A stretch of 64,000 bases of DNA, from positions 992,001 to 1,056,000 of the forward strand of contig NZ_CP042862.1 in NCBI RefSeq assembly GCF_008001015.1, written 5' to 3'. This document shows, piece by piece, positions 40,114-49,508 of the stretch. The translations under genes were made by a program, and so were the position numbers. The notes below the pieces were generated by a model. It was not told the origin of the DNA. It did no database searches and saw only the letters and a list, made by a program, of their open reading frames with translations. How positions within the stretch are numbered: the stretch's first letter is position 1; each line of letters begins with the position of its first letter. The DNA is from Serinicoccus profundi. Lineage in GTDB: Bacteria > Actinomycetota > Actinomycetes > Actinomycetales > Dermatophilaceae.

Positions 40114-41110
40114 ATGGGTGACGTGGACCTTCATTCGGTGATCCTGGCGACCTCCTCCGCCGCGCTCGACGACGCCCTCGTCTCGCTCTTGTGGATCGCG
40201 AGCGCCCTGGTCGTCTCCCCAGTCGTGGTGCGCGCGACGCGGGGGCTGGTGCCGGACGTCGTCGTGCTGCTCGTGCTGAGCTGCGTCCTGGGGCCGAGCG
40301 TCCTCGCCCTCGCCCAGGTGGAGTCCGGGGTCGAGCTGGTGCGCGAGCTCGGGCTCGGCCTGCTCTTCCTGCTCGCCGGGACCGAGATCGACCCCGCGTC
40401 GCTGCGCGGGCGCCAGGGGCGTGGGGCGATCTGGACCTGGCTGCTGTGCCTGGCGCTGGCCCTGGGCGTGTCCTGGGCCTTCATCCCGGACGCGACCTTC
40501 TCCGCGGCGGTCGTGCTCGCCCTGGCCGTGACCTCCACCGCGCTGGGCACCCTGCTGCCGATCCTCAAGGACCGCGACCAGCTCGGAGGGCCGCTCGGCA
40601 CGGCCGTGCTCACCCACGGCGCCGTCGGGGAGCTGCTGCCGATCGTCGCCATGGCCCTGCTGCTCTCGACCCGCAGCACCCTGGCCTCGGCGGGCGTGCT
40701 GCTCGCCTTCTTCGCCGTCGCGGCCCTGGTGGCGGTGCTCCCGCACCGGCTGGTCCTGCGGGTGCCCGGCATCGGTGCAGCGCTGCGTGAGGGGTCGACA
40801 CCACGTCGCAGACCGCGATGCGGGTCATCTTCTGGCTGCTGCTCACCCTCATGGCCGCCGCCGCCGTCTTCGAGCTCGATGTCGTCCTCGGGGCGTTCGC
40901 GGCCGGATTCATCCTCCGCGCGCTACGGCCCGAGGGCATGCATGCGCTGGAGGAGCGGCTCGAGGGCGCGGCCTACGGCTTCTTCATCCCCGTCTTCTTC
41001 GTCACCTCGGGCATGAATGTCGACGTCGGCGCGATCGCCGGGGCACCGGGCCTGCGGCGCCCTGACGGTGCGGATCTTCCCCTTCCTCGCCCGGCCGCGG
41101 GCGGCGCGGC
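40114..41110 (+). pseudogene. Decayed CPA2-type cation/proton antiporter
   Basis: Remains of a KefB-like Na+(K+)/H+ exchanger. The first part, from ATG 40114 to about 40800, encodes six or seven membrane helices (SLLWIASALVVSPVVVRATR, LGLLFLLAGTEIDP). It then leaves frame after REGST, and the protein continues in another frame from about 40800 (AMRVIFWLLLTLMAAAAVF, GFFIPVFFVTSGMNVDVGAI), consistent with loss of one base near 40795-40802. After GMNVDVGAIAG the remaining helices are missing and only scrambled remnants are left before 41110. About 310 of an expected 390 residues survive. A sequencing error could explain the frameshift but not the truncation. Confidence 0.7.
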
Positions 41111-41112
41111 CC

Positions 41113-41775
41113 TCAGCCGCGGCCGACGCGTAGGACGCGGAACCCCTTGCTGCTCCCCTCACGGGTCACGCGTACCGGCCCCATGACCCCGGGCAGCGTG
41201 GTCGCGAGCCAGGCCTGGAGCGAGTCGGCGCCGAGGTTCTTCTGCACGACGAGGTAGGCCGCAGCCTCCTGGGTCTCGGCGAGCCGCGGCAGCCAGGTGA
41301 GGAGCAGGTCGTGCAGCGCCTGCTTGCCGACCCGGATGGGCGGGTTGGACCAGATGAGGTCGAAGGGCGCGTCGGGGGCGAGCGAGAGGTCGACGTCCTC
41401 GGGGCGGGTGACCTGCACCCGGTCGCAGCCGAGCAGCTCGGCGTTGCGGCGGGTGAGGTCCAGGGCGCGCTCGTTGACGTCGACGGCGTGCACCCACGCC
41501 TCGGGGGAGCGCAGCGCCAGGGTCAGCGCCAGGGGTCCCCAGCCGCAGCCGAGGTCGAGGAGGCGTCCTTGATCAGGGGGCTCCGGCACCTGGTCGAGCA
41601 GCACCCTCGTGCCCTTGTCGATGCCGTCGGGGGAGAAGATGCCCGCGGCGGTGAGCACCTCGACCTCGCGCTCGGCCAGCTGGACGGTGAGCGGGCGCAA
41701 CGCGTCGGCCGAGGCCGGCCGCGCGGAGAAGTAGTGGTCGGTGCCCGTCGCCTGGTCGGGGGAGTGCTCGCTCAT
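41113..41775 (-). CDS. RsmC-like class I SAM methyltransferase
   Basis: A 220-residue methyltransferase with the small-subunit rRNA guanine methyltransferase signature: the SAM loop LLDLGCGWGPLALTLAL and the catalytic SNPPIRVGKQALHDLL (NPPI). RsmC/RlmG-type enzymes methylate N2 of guanines in rRNA. It is a single catalytic domain without the duplicated N-terminal half of enterobacterial RsmC, as usual in actinobacteria. ATG 41775 is assumed; ATG 41784 would add MTA. Its 3' end abuts the decayed antiporter gene. Confidence 0.82.
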   Translation of the reverse strand: MSEHSPDQATGTDHYFSARPASADALRPLTVQLAEREVEVLTAAGIFSPDGIDKGTRVLLDQVPEPPDQGRLLDLGCGWGPLALTLALRSPEAWVHAVDVNERALDLTRRNAELLGCDRVQVTRPEDVDLSLAPDAPFDLIWSNPPIRVGKQALHDLLLTWLPRLAETQEAAAYLVVQKNLGADSLQAWLATTLPGVMGPVRVTREGSSKGFRVLRVGRG

Positions 41776-41920
41776 CGCCGTCATTTTCCCATGCCCCGCC
41801 CGGCCGTGCCTCCCTCGTGCGTGACCTGAGGCAACAAATCGGTGGCCCGCGGCGTTGACCGGTGAGAGGCTGGCGGGGAGCCAGCCGCAGGCATACCGTC
41901 TGCAGGACCCGAAGGAGACC

Positions 41921-43465
41921 ATGACCGCACCACGAACCGACCCGACCGGCACCGACGGCGGCCGCGTGCTGGACCGCCGCGCCGAGGCGCTGAGCGACGA
42001 CGACTCGATCGATCTGCGGGAGGGCAACTGGGGCTCGTGGGGCGAGGAGTCCGAGGGCGCCGGCGCTCGCGAGGGTGGCAGCATCGACGGTGACCAGCTG
42101 GACCGCGAGGAGCGGGCCGCGCTGCGTCGTGTCGGTGGGCTGTCCACCGAGCTCGAGGACGTCACCGAGGTCGAGTACCGCCAGCTGCGGCTGGAGCGGG
42201 TCGTCCTCGCCTCCGTCTGGGAGGACAACGGACAGACCACGCTCGAGGACGCCGAGAACTCGCTGCGCGAGCTCGCCGCGCTCGCGGAGACGGCCGGCTC
42301 GACGGTGCTCGACGGCGTCATCCAGCGCAGGCAGAAGCCGGACCCCGCCACCTACCTCGGCTCCGGCAAGGCCAAGGAGCTGCAGGAGATCGTGGCCGCC
42401 GAGGGCGCCGACACCGTCGTCTGCGACGGCGAGCTCGGCCCCTCCCAGCGCCGCGCCCTGGAGGACGTCGTCAAGGTCAAGGTCATCGACCGGACCGCGC
42501 TGATCCTCGACATCTTCGCCCAGCACGCCAAGAGCCGCGAGGGTCGCGCCCAGGTGGAGCTGGCCCAGCTGCAGTACCTCCTGCCGCGGCTGCGCGGCTG
42601 GGGCGAGTCGATGTCCCGTCAGGCGGGTGGTCGCGTCGCCGGCGGTGAGGGCATCGGCTCCCGTGGCCCCGGTGAGACCAAGATCGAGCTGGACCGGCGC
42701 CGGATCAACACTCGGATCGCCAAGCTGCGCCGCGAGATCAGCGGGATGAAGACGATGCGGGACACCAAGCGGTCCTCCCGCAGGGCCGGCCGGGTGCCCA
42801 GCGTCGCGATCGTCGGCTACACCAACGCCGGCAAGTCCTCGCTGCTCAACCGGCTCACCGGCGCGGGCGTGCTCGTCCAGAACCAGCTCTTCGCCACGCT
42901 GGACCCCACCGTCCGGCGCACCGAGAGCGAGGAGGGGCGCGGCTACACGCTCTCCGACACCGTCGGCTTCGTGAAGCGGCTGCCGCACCAGCTCGTCGAG
43001 GCCTTCCGGTCCACGCTGGAGGAGGCGGCCGACGCCGATGTGCTCCTGCACGTCGTGGACGGCTCGCACCCCGACCCGGAGGGTCAGGTGGACGCCGTGC
43101 ACGCGGTGCTGGCGGAGATCGAGGAGGGCGCTGCCCTGAAGATCCCGGAGATCGTGGCCGTCAACAAGGCCGACCTGGCCGACCCCGAGGTGCTGGACCG
43201 ACTGCGCAGGGCCTACCCCCGCGTGGTGGTCGTGTCGGCGCGGACGGGTGACGGTGTGCCCGAGCTGATCGCCGCCGTCGAGGCCGCGCTGCCGCGCCCG
43301 GAGATCCTCGTCGACGTGCTCCTGCCCTACGACCGCGGTGACCTCGTCGCCCGGCTGCACGACGAGGGCGAGGTCCTCACCGAGGAGCACACCGCCGAGG
43401 GCACCCGGATGGAGGCCAAGGTCGACCCCGACCTGCACGGCCACCTCAGCGACTACGCCGTCTGA
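41921..43465 (+). CDS. hflX: GTPase HflX
   Basis: A 514-residue ribosome-associated GTPase that rescues or splits stalled ribosomes after heat or antibiotic stress. It has an acidic N-terminal extension (1-60), the HflX N-domain (RRQKPDPATYLGSGKAKELQ), a glycine-rich linker GGEGIGSRGPGETKIELDRR, and the G domain with GYTNAGKSSLLN (Lys305), DTVGFVKRLPH and NKADL. Start ATG 41921 after GAAGGAGA. Upstream, a 136-bp divergent region with the methyltransferase gene contains the octamer at 41890. Its stop overlaps the convergent histidine-phosphatase-like gene by 13 bp. Confidence 0.95.
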   Translation: MTAPRTDPTGTDGGRVLDRRAEALSDDDSIDLREGNWGSWGEESEGAGAREGGSIDGDQLDREERAALRRVGGLSTELEDVTEVEYRQLRLERVVLASVWEDNGQTTLEDAENSLRELAALAETAGSTVLDGVIQRRQKPDPATYLGSGKAKELQEIVAAEGADTVVCDGELGPSQRRALEDVVKVKVIDRTALILDIFAQHAKSREGRAQVELAQLQYLLPRLRGWGESMSRQAGGRVAGGEGIGSRGPGETKIELDRRRINTRIAKLRREISGMKTMRDTKRSSRRAGRVPSVAIVGYTNAGKSSLLNRLTGAGVLVQNQLFATLDPTVRRTESEEGRGYTLSDTVGFVKRLPHQLVEAFRSTLEEAADADVLLHVVDGSHPDPEGQVDAVHAVLAEIEEGAALKIPEIVAVNKADLADPEVLDRLRRAYPRVVVVSARTGDGVPELIAAVEAALPRPEILVDVLLPYDRGDLVARLHDEGEVLTEEHTAEGTRMEAKVDPDLHGHLSDYAV

Positions 43466-43869
43466 GCGGCGCCTCCATCCGGGCGTGCGGTCACCCGACC
43501 ACGGTTGCGCCAGCCGTCCCCGTCACGCTCCAGGACCAGACCGGCGCACGGGGCACGGTCCTCGACGGCCCACCCCAGCGTGGGCAGGAGGGCGGTCATG
43601 ACCTCGCCGTGAGTCACGACCACCACGGTCTCGCCGCGGTGCAGGTCGGCGAGGTCCTCCAAGGCGGTGCGCAAGCCGCCTGGGCTGGCATCCAGCCCGG
43701 TGACCACGACCTCCCACGCCGCCGCGAGCGCGGTGGCCGGGTCCAGGGCCCCACATCCCCTGTCCGCGTAGACGTGAGCCACCCGCTCGGCCTGAAGGGC
43801 CTCGGTCGAGGTGTGCGCCACGTCGGCGTCCAGCAGGACGATGCGGGCCGGGCACTGCAGGTCGCTCAT
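43453..43869 (-). CDS. Histidine-phosphatase-like protein lacking the RHG motif
   Basis: A 138-residue protein resembling the C-terminal half of phosphoglycerate-mutase-like phosphatases: HRGETVVVVTHGEVMTALL has the second catalytic His (His87). The first half is abnormal: where active members have the phospho-accepting RHG near the N-terminus, this one reads RIVLLDADVAHTSTEAL, so the nucleophilic His and its Arg are absent. It also lacks about 50 residues compared with the family. Either a pseudo-enzyme or a decayed gene. The stop codon TAG lies within the 3' end of hflX. ATG 43869; 26 nt after the SDR gene, probably one operon. Confidence 0.6.
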   Translation of the reverse strand: MSDLQCPARIVLLDADVAHTSTEALQAERVAHVYADRGCGALDPATALAAAWEVVVTGLDASPGGLRTALEDLADLHRGETVVVVTHGEVMTALLPTLGWAVEDRAPCAGLVLERDGDGWRNRGRVTARPDGGAAQTA

Positions 43870-43895
43870 GCTCGCTCCTGACCCACGGCGAGGCC

Positions 43896-44591
43896 TCAGT
43901 CGCCGGACGTGAAGGCGTCGGAGGCGAGCTCGGTGTCTCCCGCGGCGATGGCTTGCACGATCCGGTCGGCCACGACCTGAGGCTCCAGGCCCTGGGGCAG
44001 ACGCGGTGCGGTGCCGTGGATCGGGCGGTCGGCGAGACCGGTCTCGGTATGCGGCGGACGCACGTCCAGCACCGAGACCGAGGCCCGGCGCAGCTCGCTG
44101 GCGAGCGCCCGGTCGAGACAGGTCATCGCCGCCTTGCTCGCGGCATACACCCCCATCCCGGCCATCGGGCGCTCGGCCAGGATCGCGCTGAGGTTGACGA
44201 CGAACCCCTTCGACTCCTGCAGGAGGGGCAGGAGCCGGCGCAGCAGGAAGGCCGGGCCGATGACGTTGGTGGTGAAGACCTCCTCGATGACCTCGTCCGG
44301 GGTGTCGACCAGCGAGCCGAAGGCGGCGATGCCGGCGGCGTTGACGACACCGTCGAGGCCACCGAGGTGCTCGGTCGCGGCGGCCGCCACCCGGTCACCC
44401 GCGGTGGCGTCGCCGAGGTCGGCGACCACGGTCGGGGCGTCGATCCCCAGCGCCCGGAGCCGCTGCTCGTCGCGGCCCACCAGGAGCAGGCGCGCACCCT
44501 CGTCGACGAGCCGGCGCGCGAGCAGCGAGCCGAGGGCGCCGCTGGCCCCGACGATGGCGATCCGACGTCCGGCGAGGTCTCTGACAGGCAT
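43896..44591 (-). CDS. Short-chain dehydrogenase/reductase
   Basis: A 231-residue classical SDR. NAD(P)-binding GASGALGSLLARRL, NAAGIAAFG, the catalytic Ser in VVNLSAIL and the YAASK pair are all present. The basic residues around GRDEQR after the second strand favour NADP(H). The substrate is unknown. ATG 44591 lies 6 nt after TACCGT on the minus strand, a leaderless-type start. First gene of a pair with the phosphatase-like gene; divergent from the glycoside hydrolase. Confidence 0.82.
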   Translation of the reverse strand: MPVRDLAGRRIAIVGASGALGSLLARRLVDEGARLLLVGRDEQRLRALGIDAPTVVADLGDATAGDRVAAAATEHLGGLDGVVNAAGIAAFGSLVDTPDEVIEEVFTTNVIGPAFLLRRLLPLLQESKGFVVNLSAILAERPMAGMGVYAASKAAMTCLDRALASELRRASVSVLDVRPPHTETGLADRPIHGTAPRLPQGLEPQVVADRIVQAIAAGDTELASDAFTSGD

Positions 44592-44597
44592 GGCTCC

Positions 44598-44603
44598 ACG
44601 GTA
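44598..44603 (-). promoter_or_regulatory. -10 box for the SDR gene
   Basis: TACCGT on the minus strand, 6 nt from the ATG at 44591. In the same gap, CACCCT (44655-44660) lies 7 nt before the GTG of the divergent glycosidase gene at 44668. Confidence 0.4.
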
Positions 44604-44667
44604 GGGCCACGCAGGCCCTGGCGTCCTGACGAGTGCGTCGGCCCGACCGTGTGGCACCCTGGCGGCC

Positions 44668-47346
44668 GTGAGCACCGCAGAGCACGACCGCCTCGCCGAC
44701 TCCGACGACTCGCGCGCAGCCTGGCGCCGTTGGGGTCCCTACGTCTCGGCCCGCCAGTGGGGGACCGTCCGTGAGGACTACTCCGCGGACGGTGACGCGT
44801 GGAACTACCTCCCCTTCGACCACAGCCACCTGCGGGCCTACCGCTGGGGCGAGGACGGCCTGGCCGGGATCAGCGACCTCGACGGCTACCTCAACCTCGG
44901 CCTGGCGCTCTGGAACGGTCGCGACGACCGGCTCAAGGAGCGGCTCTTCGGCCTGACCAACCCGCAGGGCAACCACGGTGAGGACGTCAAGGAGTACTGG
45001 TGGGCGCTGGAGGGCACGCCCACGCACAGCTACGCCTCCTGGCTCTACCGCTACCCGCAGGCGGCCTTCCCCTACGAGGAGCTCGTGCGGGTCAACGGTG
45101 AGCGGGGGATCGAGGAGGAGGAGTACGAGCTCGCCGACACCGGGGTGTTCGAGGGCGACCGCTTCTTCGACGTGCAGGTCCGCCACGCCAAGGCGAGCCC
45201 GAGCGACCTCTGCGTGGAGATCACGGCGACCAACCACGGACCCGACGCGGCCCCCCTGCACCTCGTGCCGCAGCTGTGGTTCCGCAACACCTGGAGCTGG
45301 GGTCTGGACGAGCGGCGGCCCCGGCTGTGGGCGGGGGAACCGCGACAGGGGTATGCCGCCGCCGTCATCGGCGAGCACCACGAGCTCGGCCGGGTGCGCC
45401 TCGAGGCGTCCTCCGGTCCCGGCGCCGAGCAGGTCGAGCCCTCACTTCTCTTCTGCGACAACGAGACCAACGTCGCCGCCCTCTGGGGTGAGGACGCTGC
45501 GCGCGATGGCGACACGGCATACCCCAAGGACGCGGTGAACCGCGCGGTGGTGCACGGCCAGGCGGATGCCGCCAACCCGGCGCAGACGGGGACCAAAGCG
45601 GCGCTCTGGTGGCGCTTCGAGGCCGTCCCGCCGGGGGAGAGCGTCACCGTCCGGCTGCGGCTCACCGAGCTGGAGGGCGCACCGGCCGCCGCCACCGGGG
45701 TCGAGGAGGTCCTCGCGTTGCGGGAGCAGGAGTGCGAGGCGTTCTACGCCCAGGTCATCCCTGCGGGAACGAGCGAGCAGGACGCGCTCATCGCGCGGCG
45801 CGCCTTCGCCGGGCTCCAGTGGGGCAAGCAGCTCTACCTCTACGATATCCGGCGGTGGATCGAGGGTGACCCGGGGCAGCCGCCGCCCCCGCCGGAGCGG
45901 CATACCCGGCAGACCGGGCGCAACACCCGGTGGCGGCACGTCAACCTGGCCGAGGTCATCTCGATGCCGGACGAGTGGGAGTACCCCTGGTTCGCGACGT
46001 GGGACCTGGCCTTCCACTGCGTCGCGCTGGCCCACGTCGACCCCTTCTTCGCCAAGTGGCAGCTGCTGCTCATGTGCCGGGAGTGGGTGATGAACCCCAA
46101 CGGCCAGCTCGCGGCCTACGAGTGGAACTTCTCCGACGTCAACCCGCCGGTGCACCCGTGGGCGGCCTGGCAGGTCTTCAGCATCGACGGCGGCCGCGAC
46201 CGCGACTTCCTCGAGCGGGTCGTGCTCAAGATGCTGCTCAACTTCCCGTGGTGGGTGAACCGCAAGGACTCCGAGGGGTCCAACGTCTTCGAGGGCGGCT
46301 TCCTCGGGATGGACAACGTCGGACTCTTCGACCGGAGCGAGGCGCTGACCGGCGGGCAACGGCTGGAGCAGGCGGACGCCACCGCGTGGATGGGGATGTT
46401 CTGCCTCAAGATGCTGCGGATGTCGGCCGAGCTGGCGCGGCACGACAAGGCGTGGGACGAGGTGTCGACGAAGTTCCTCGTGCACTTCCTGTCGATCGCG
46501 GAGGCGCTGGACGACTTCGGCACGCACCACACCTCCCTCTGGGACACCGAGGACGAGTTCTTTCACGACGTGCTCGTCGACGACGACGGCACGGCGCACC
46601 GGATGCCGGTGCGCTCGATGGTGGGCCTGCTGCCGCTCACCGGCATCTCGATCGTGCCCAACTGGGTCGCGACCGAGCTGCCCGACGTCACCGACTTCTT
46701 CCAGGGATGGACCGAGCGGCGCCCCGAGCTCGCCGACGCACTCATCCACACCAACCACCGCGGGTATGCGCTGCGCACCCTGTCGCTGGTGTCGAAGGAG
46801 CAGTGGTCGGCGCTGCTGCGGCCGCTGCTCGACGAGGGGGAGTTCCTCTCCCCGCACGGGATCCGGTCGCTGTCCGCGGCGCACCGCGACGGCGTGAGCG
46901 TCCACGTCGCCGGGGCCGACCTCTCGCTGCGCTACGTGCCCGGCGAGTCGGACTCGGGGATGTTCGGCGGCAACTCCAACTGGCGCGGGCCGGTCTGGCT
47001 GCCGGTCAACGCGTTGCTGCTCGACGCGTTGCGGATCTACGGCCGCGGGGCCGGGGCCGGCGTCGAGGTGGAGTACCCCACCGGGTCCGGGCAGCAGATG
47101 GGTATGGAGCAGGTCGCCCACGAGGTCGAGGAGCGGCTGATCTCGCTCTTCCGCCCCGGGAGCGACGGCCGCCGCCCCAGCACGCCGCGCCACCACCCGG
47201 GCGGTCCGTTGTGGGACGTCCACCCGACGTTCAGCGAGTACTTCCACGGCGACAGCGGGGCCGGGCTCGGTGCGTCGCACCAGACGGGCTGGACCGCCCT
47301 CGTGGCGCACTTCATCTGCGCGCCGGACGGCATACCGAACCGGTGA
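44668..47346 (+). CDS. GH63/MGH1-like glucosidase
   Basis: An 892-residue cytosolic glycoside hydrolase with an (alpha/alpha)6 barrel, of the family that includes GH63 and mannosylglycerate hydrolase-type enzymes. It opens [20 protein letters not shown] and has [20 protein letters not shown] near the N-terminus. The barrel contains [15 protein letters not shown] and the C-terminal [20 protein letters not shown]. The substrate is probably a small alpha-glucoside or compatible-solute derivative, but I cannot tell which. GTG 44668 is assumed. Convergent with the lipoprotein gene with only 3 nt between stops. Confidence 0.82.
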   Translation: MSTAEHDRLADSDDSRAAWRRWGPYVSARQWGTVREDYSADGDAWNYLPFDHSHLRAYRWGEDGLAGISDLDGYLNLGLALWNGRDDRLKERLFGLTNPQGNHGEDVKEYWWALEGTPTHSYASWLYRYPQAAFPYEELVRVNGERGIEEEEYELADTGVFEGDRFFDVQVRHAKASPSDLCVEITATNHGPDAAPLHLVPQLWFRNTWSWGLDERRPRLWAGEPRQGYAAAVIGEHHELGRVRLEASSGPGAEQVEPSLLFCDNETNVAALWGEDAARDGDTAYPKDAVNRAVVHGQADAANPAQTGTKAALWWRFEAVPPGESVTVRLRLTELEGAPAAATGVEEVLALREQECEAFYAQVIPAGTSEQDALIARRAFAGLQWGKQLYLYDIRRWIEGDPGQPPPPPERHTRQTGRNTRWRHVNLAEVISMPDEWEYPWFATWDLAFHCVALAHVDPFFAKWQLLLMCREWVMNPNGQLAAYEWNFSDVNPPVHPWAAWQVFSIDGGRDRDFLERVVLKMLLNFPWWVNRKDSEGSNVFEGGFLGMDNVGLFDRSEALTGGQRLEQADATAWMGMFCLKMLRMSAELARHDKAWDEVSTKFLVHFLSIAEALDDFGTHHTSLWDTEDEFFHDVLVDDDGTAHRMPVRSMVGLLPLTGISIVPNWVATELPDVTDFFQGWTERRPELADALIHTNHRGYALRTLSLVSKEQWSALLRPLLDEGEFLSPHGIRSLSAAHRDGVSVHVAGADLSLRYVPGESDSGMFGGNSNWRGPVWLPVNALLLDALRIYGRGAGAGVEVEYPTGSGQQMGMEQVAHEVEERLISLFRPGSDGRRPSTPRHHPGGPLWDVHPTFSEYFHGDSGAGLGASHQTGWTALVAHFICAPDGIPNR

Positions 47347-47349
47347 GGG

Positions 47350-48819
47350 TCACGGCGCGCTGTAGGCGGTGAGACCGTGGTCGTGAGCGACGACGCGAGT
47401 CCCGTCGTCGAGCTCGACGCCCACGCCAGGAGGCAGTGGCCAGGCGAGGTCCTCTGCACTCGCGTCCCGGTCTCCACTCACGCGCCAGGTGTCGGCCCCG
47501 GTGACGAAGGAGTAGTCGGTCCCAGGTCGGTCCAGCGGGATACGGGACCGGCTGGGGTACCACACCACGTCGTCCCCGGTCTGCTCCCGGGAGGAGCCGT
47601 CCGCGGTGTCGATGACCTGTCCGGCGACCGCGACGTGCTGCTCGTCGACGACCCCGGGGACGAGGAGGCCGTCGAGGTCACCCTCCATCACGGGCACGCT
47701 CCATCGGGTCTTGCCCGTCTCGGGGTCGAGGCGTACGACACTCACCTCGGTGTCTCGCAGCACCCGGCCGTCGTCGGTGAAGCTGGTCGTGCCGGCGTCG
47801 TAGCGGCACGCCGTCAAGGCGCCGCCGGCGCTGTAGAGGCTCGTGTTGCAGGCCAGATCACTCTTCCGGGAGATCCACCGTCGCTCCCCGGTCTCCGCGT
47901 CCAGCGCGAAGACGGCCGAGCCGGTGAGGTCCATGTCGTCCTGCGCGAAGTCGTGCGTCAGGCCGACGGACCCGATGAGCAGCTCCTTCTTCCACCCGAC
48001 GAACTCCCAGCCGCTGTTCGTCGATGCCGAGGGGCCGACGAGGTCGTTGGTGGAGGCGCTCCAGAGGAGCCCACCCGCACGCAACCGCCCGAGGCGCGGA
48101 TGCTCGCCGCGGGCCAGATCCATCGGACCGATGCGCTCGACGAACGTCATGGCACGGGGGTCGCCACCGGGTGCCCAGTCGTGCGCGCCCGTCCCGTTCT
48201 CGAGGACCTGGGGGAAGTCGAGCTGGCCGTCGGGGGACAGCGGTGAGGTGCAGACGTCCGACGAGCTCCCCGGGCACCGGCTGGGCGCCTGGGCGTGGAC
48301 CCGGTTGGTGAAGTCCTTGGGCCCCTCCGACTCACCACTGCGAGGATCCCTGGCGAGAGCGAGGGCTGCCGCCTCGGACTCACCGTCGGCGCCGAGACCC
48401 GGCTGCAGGTGGACCACTCGGCCGTCAGCGACCTCGACCTGCAGCGGGCGTGCCGGTGTGATGTCGGACGCCGAGGACATCTTGCGCCACAGCTCCGTCC
48501 CGGACTCCGGGTCGAGCGCGACGAGCAGGAGCTGCTCGTTCTCCACGGCATACAGCACGAGAACGCCGTCGACCAGCCTCGGCCCGGACACCGGGGTCAG
48601 GTCCTCGTGCCACGCCACCTGAGCCGAGGGTGCGGTCGGCGCCTCCGTGGTCCGGGCAGCAGTGTCCGGCGGCGACGCCGACGTCTGCACGGCATCGTCC
48701 CCGGCCGATGCGGTCGATGCGGTCGAGGGAGCGGTCTCCTGCCCCACCTCGCCGGCATCGCAGCCCGCTATCGCGAGCAGCAGGGCGAGAGAGGTGATCT
48801 GTGCGGTGCGAATCCCCAT
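47350..48819 (-). CDS. Lipoprotein with PQQ-like beta-propeller
   Basis: A 489-residue predicted lipoprotein: signal peptide MGIRTAQITSLALLLAI with lipobox AGC (Cys20), a disordered Thr/Ala/Ser linker to about 65, then repeated propeller blades of the PQQ type such as VALDPESGTELWRKM, FALDAETGERRWISR and VRLDPETGKTRWSVP. No enzyme site is evident; such proteins usually act as binding or scaffold modules at the outer face of the membrane. Start ATG 48819. The 6 kb around it hold no obvious partner. Confidence 0.75.
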   Translation of the reverse strand: MGIRTAQITSLALLLAIAGCDAGEVGQETAPSTASTASAGDDAVQTSASPPDTAARTTEAPTAPSAQVAWHEDLTPVSGPRLVDGVLVLYAVENEQLLLVALDPESGTELWRKMSSASDITPARPLQVEVADGRVVHLQPGLGADGESEAAALALARDPRSGESEGPKDFTNRVHAQAPSRCPGSSSDVCTSPLSPDGQLDFPQVLENGTGAHDWAPGGDPRAMTFVERIGPMDLARGEHPRLGRLRAGGLLWSASTNDLVGPSASTNSGWEFVGWKKELLIGSVGLTHDFAQDDMDLTGSAVFALDAETGERRWISRKSDLACNTSLYSAGGALTACRYDAGTTSFTDDGRVLRDTEVSVVRLDPETGKTRWSVPVMEGDLDGLLVPGVVDEQHVAVAGQVIDTADGSSREQTGDDVVWYPSRSRIPLDRPGTDYSFVTGADTWRVSGDRDASAEDLAWPLPPGVGVELDDGTRVVAHDHGLTAYSAP

Positions 48820-48876
48820 ACCCCTGAGCAGACCACAGGCGGTCGCGGCGGCGCAGAAGTTGTCCACAGCCTCCCG

Positions 48877-48900
48877 GGTGCCAGGTGCCGGGTGCCGGGT
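48877..48900. repeat. 7-bp tandem repeat, 3.4 copies
   Basis: GGTGCCA GGTGCCG GGTGCCG GGT, ending on the first base of the stop codon of the DUF664 gene. A likely slippage site. Confidence 0.55.
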
Positions 48901-49478
48901 CAGCGGAACCGGTCGGCCGCCTCCTGCACCCTCGCGACGTGCGCGGGCCAGTCGTAGCCGTCCACGACGTTGGTGGCGTCCGGGATCATCCCGATCCGGT
49001 CGTCGATCCTCTCGCGCAGGATGTCGAGATGCCCGGCGTGCCGGTGCGTCTGGGCGACGAGGTGGACGAGCATCGTGTGCAGGGTGGGGTGGCGGCGCTC
49101 CTCGCGCCACCACGGCACCGTCCCCGTCGCCTCGAGCGGGGTCGCGGCGATCGTCTCGTCCGACCATGCCGTCGCGCGTCGGTAGAACGCGAGCGTCTGC
49201 TCCAGGCTCAGCCCCGGGTCGGGCACGAGGTCGGCGTTGGGGTCGGTGGCGGGATCGTCGAAGTCCCACGGCTCGGGCTCGGGGAACGGCCGCCCGAACG
49301 ACGCACCGAGGTAGCCGCAGTCGACCCAGGCCAGGTGCGTCACCACCCCGAGCATGCTGGTGCCGGTCGGGGTGAGGGGCCGGCGGGCGTCATACTCGCT
49401 CAATCCCTCGACCTTCCAGATGACCGCGTCGCGCGCCGACCGGAGGTAGCGGTGCAGGGTGTCTTTGGCCTCGTCCAC
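48900..49478 (-). CDS. DinB-superfamily protein (DUF664)
   Basis: A 192-residue four-helix-bundle protein of the DinB/DUF664 group. Metal-binding histidines are likely in MLGVVTHLAWVD and in HLVAQTHRHAGHLDILRE. Members act as thiol-dependent transferases (mycothiol in actinobacteria) or are uncharacterised; the presence of mycothione reductase shows the organism makes mycothiol. GTG 49478 lies 7 nt after TAGGTT on the minus strand. The frame is open further upstream, but the DinB domain begins with the first helix at DEAKDTLHRYLR. Divergent from fdhD. Confidence 0.75.
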   Translation of the reverse strand: MDEAKDTLHRYLRSARDAVIWKVEGLSEYDARRPLTPTGTSMLGVVTHLAWVDCGYLGASFGRPFPEPEPWDFDDPATDPNADLVPDPGLSLEQTLAFYRRATAWSDETIAATPLEATGTVPWWREERRHPTLHTMLVHLVAQTHRHAGHLDILRERIDDRIGMIPDATNVVDGYDWPAHVARVQEAADRFR

Positions 49479-49485
49479 CCTCGCG

Positions 49486-49502
49486 AACCTACGGGATACC
49501 GT
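49486..49502. promoter_or_regulatory. Divergent -10 boxes, DUF664 gene and fdhD
   Basis: AACCTA (49486-49491; TAGGTT on the minus strand) lies 7 nt from the DUF664 GTG. TACCGT (49497-49502) ends 6 nt before the fdhD ATG. The two boxes are 5 bp apart, so polymerases could not occupy both at once. Confidence 0.45.
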
Positions 49503-49508
49503 GAGGGT

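Noticed and set aside
40818-41186. Independent small membrane protein gene
   Set aside because: It is in line with, and continues, the antiporter fold begun at 40114; best read as the second part of a frameshifted gene.
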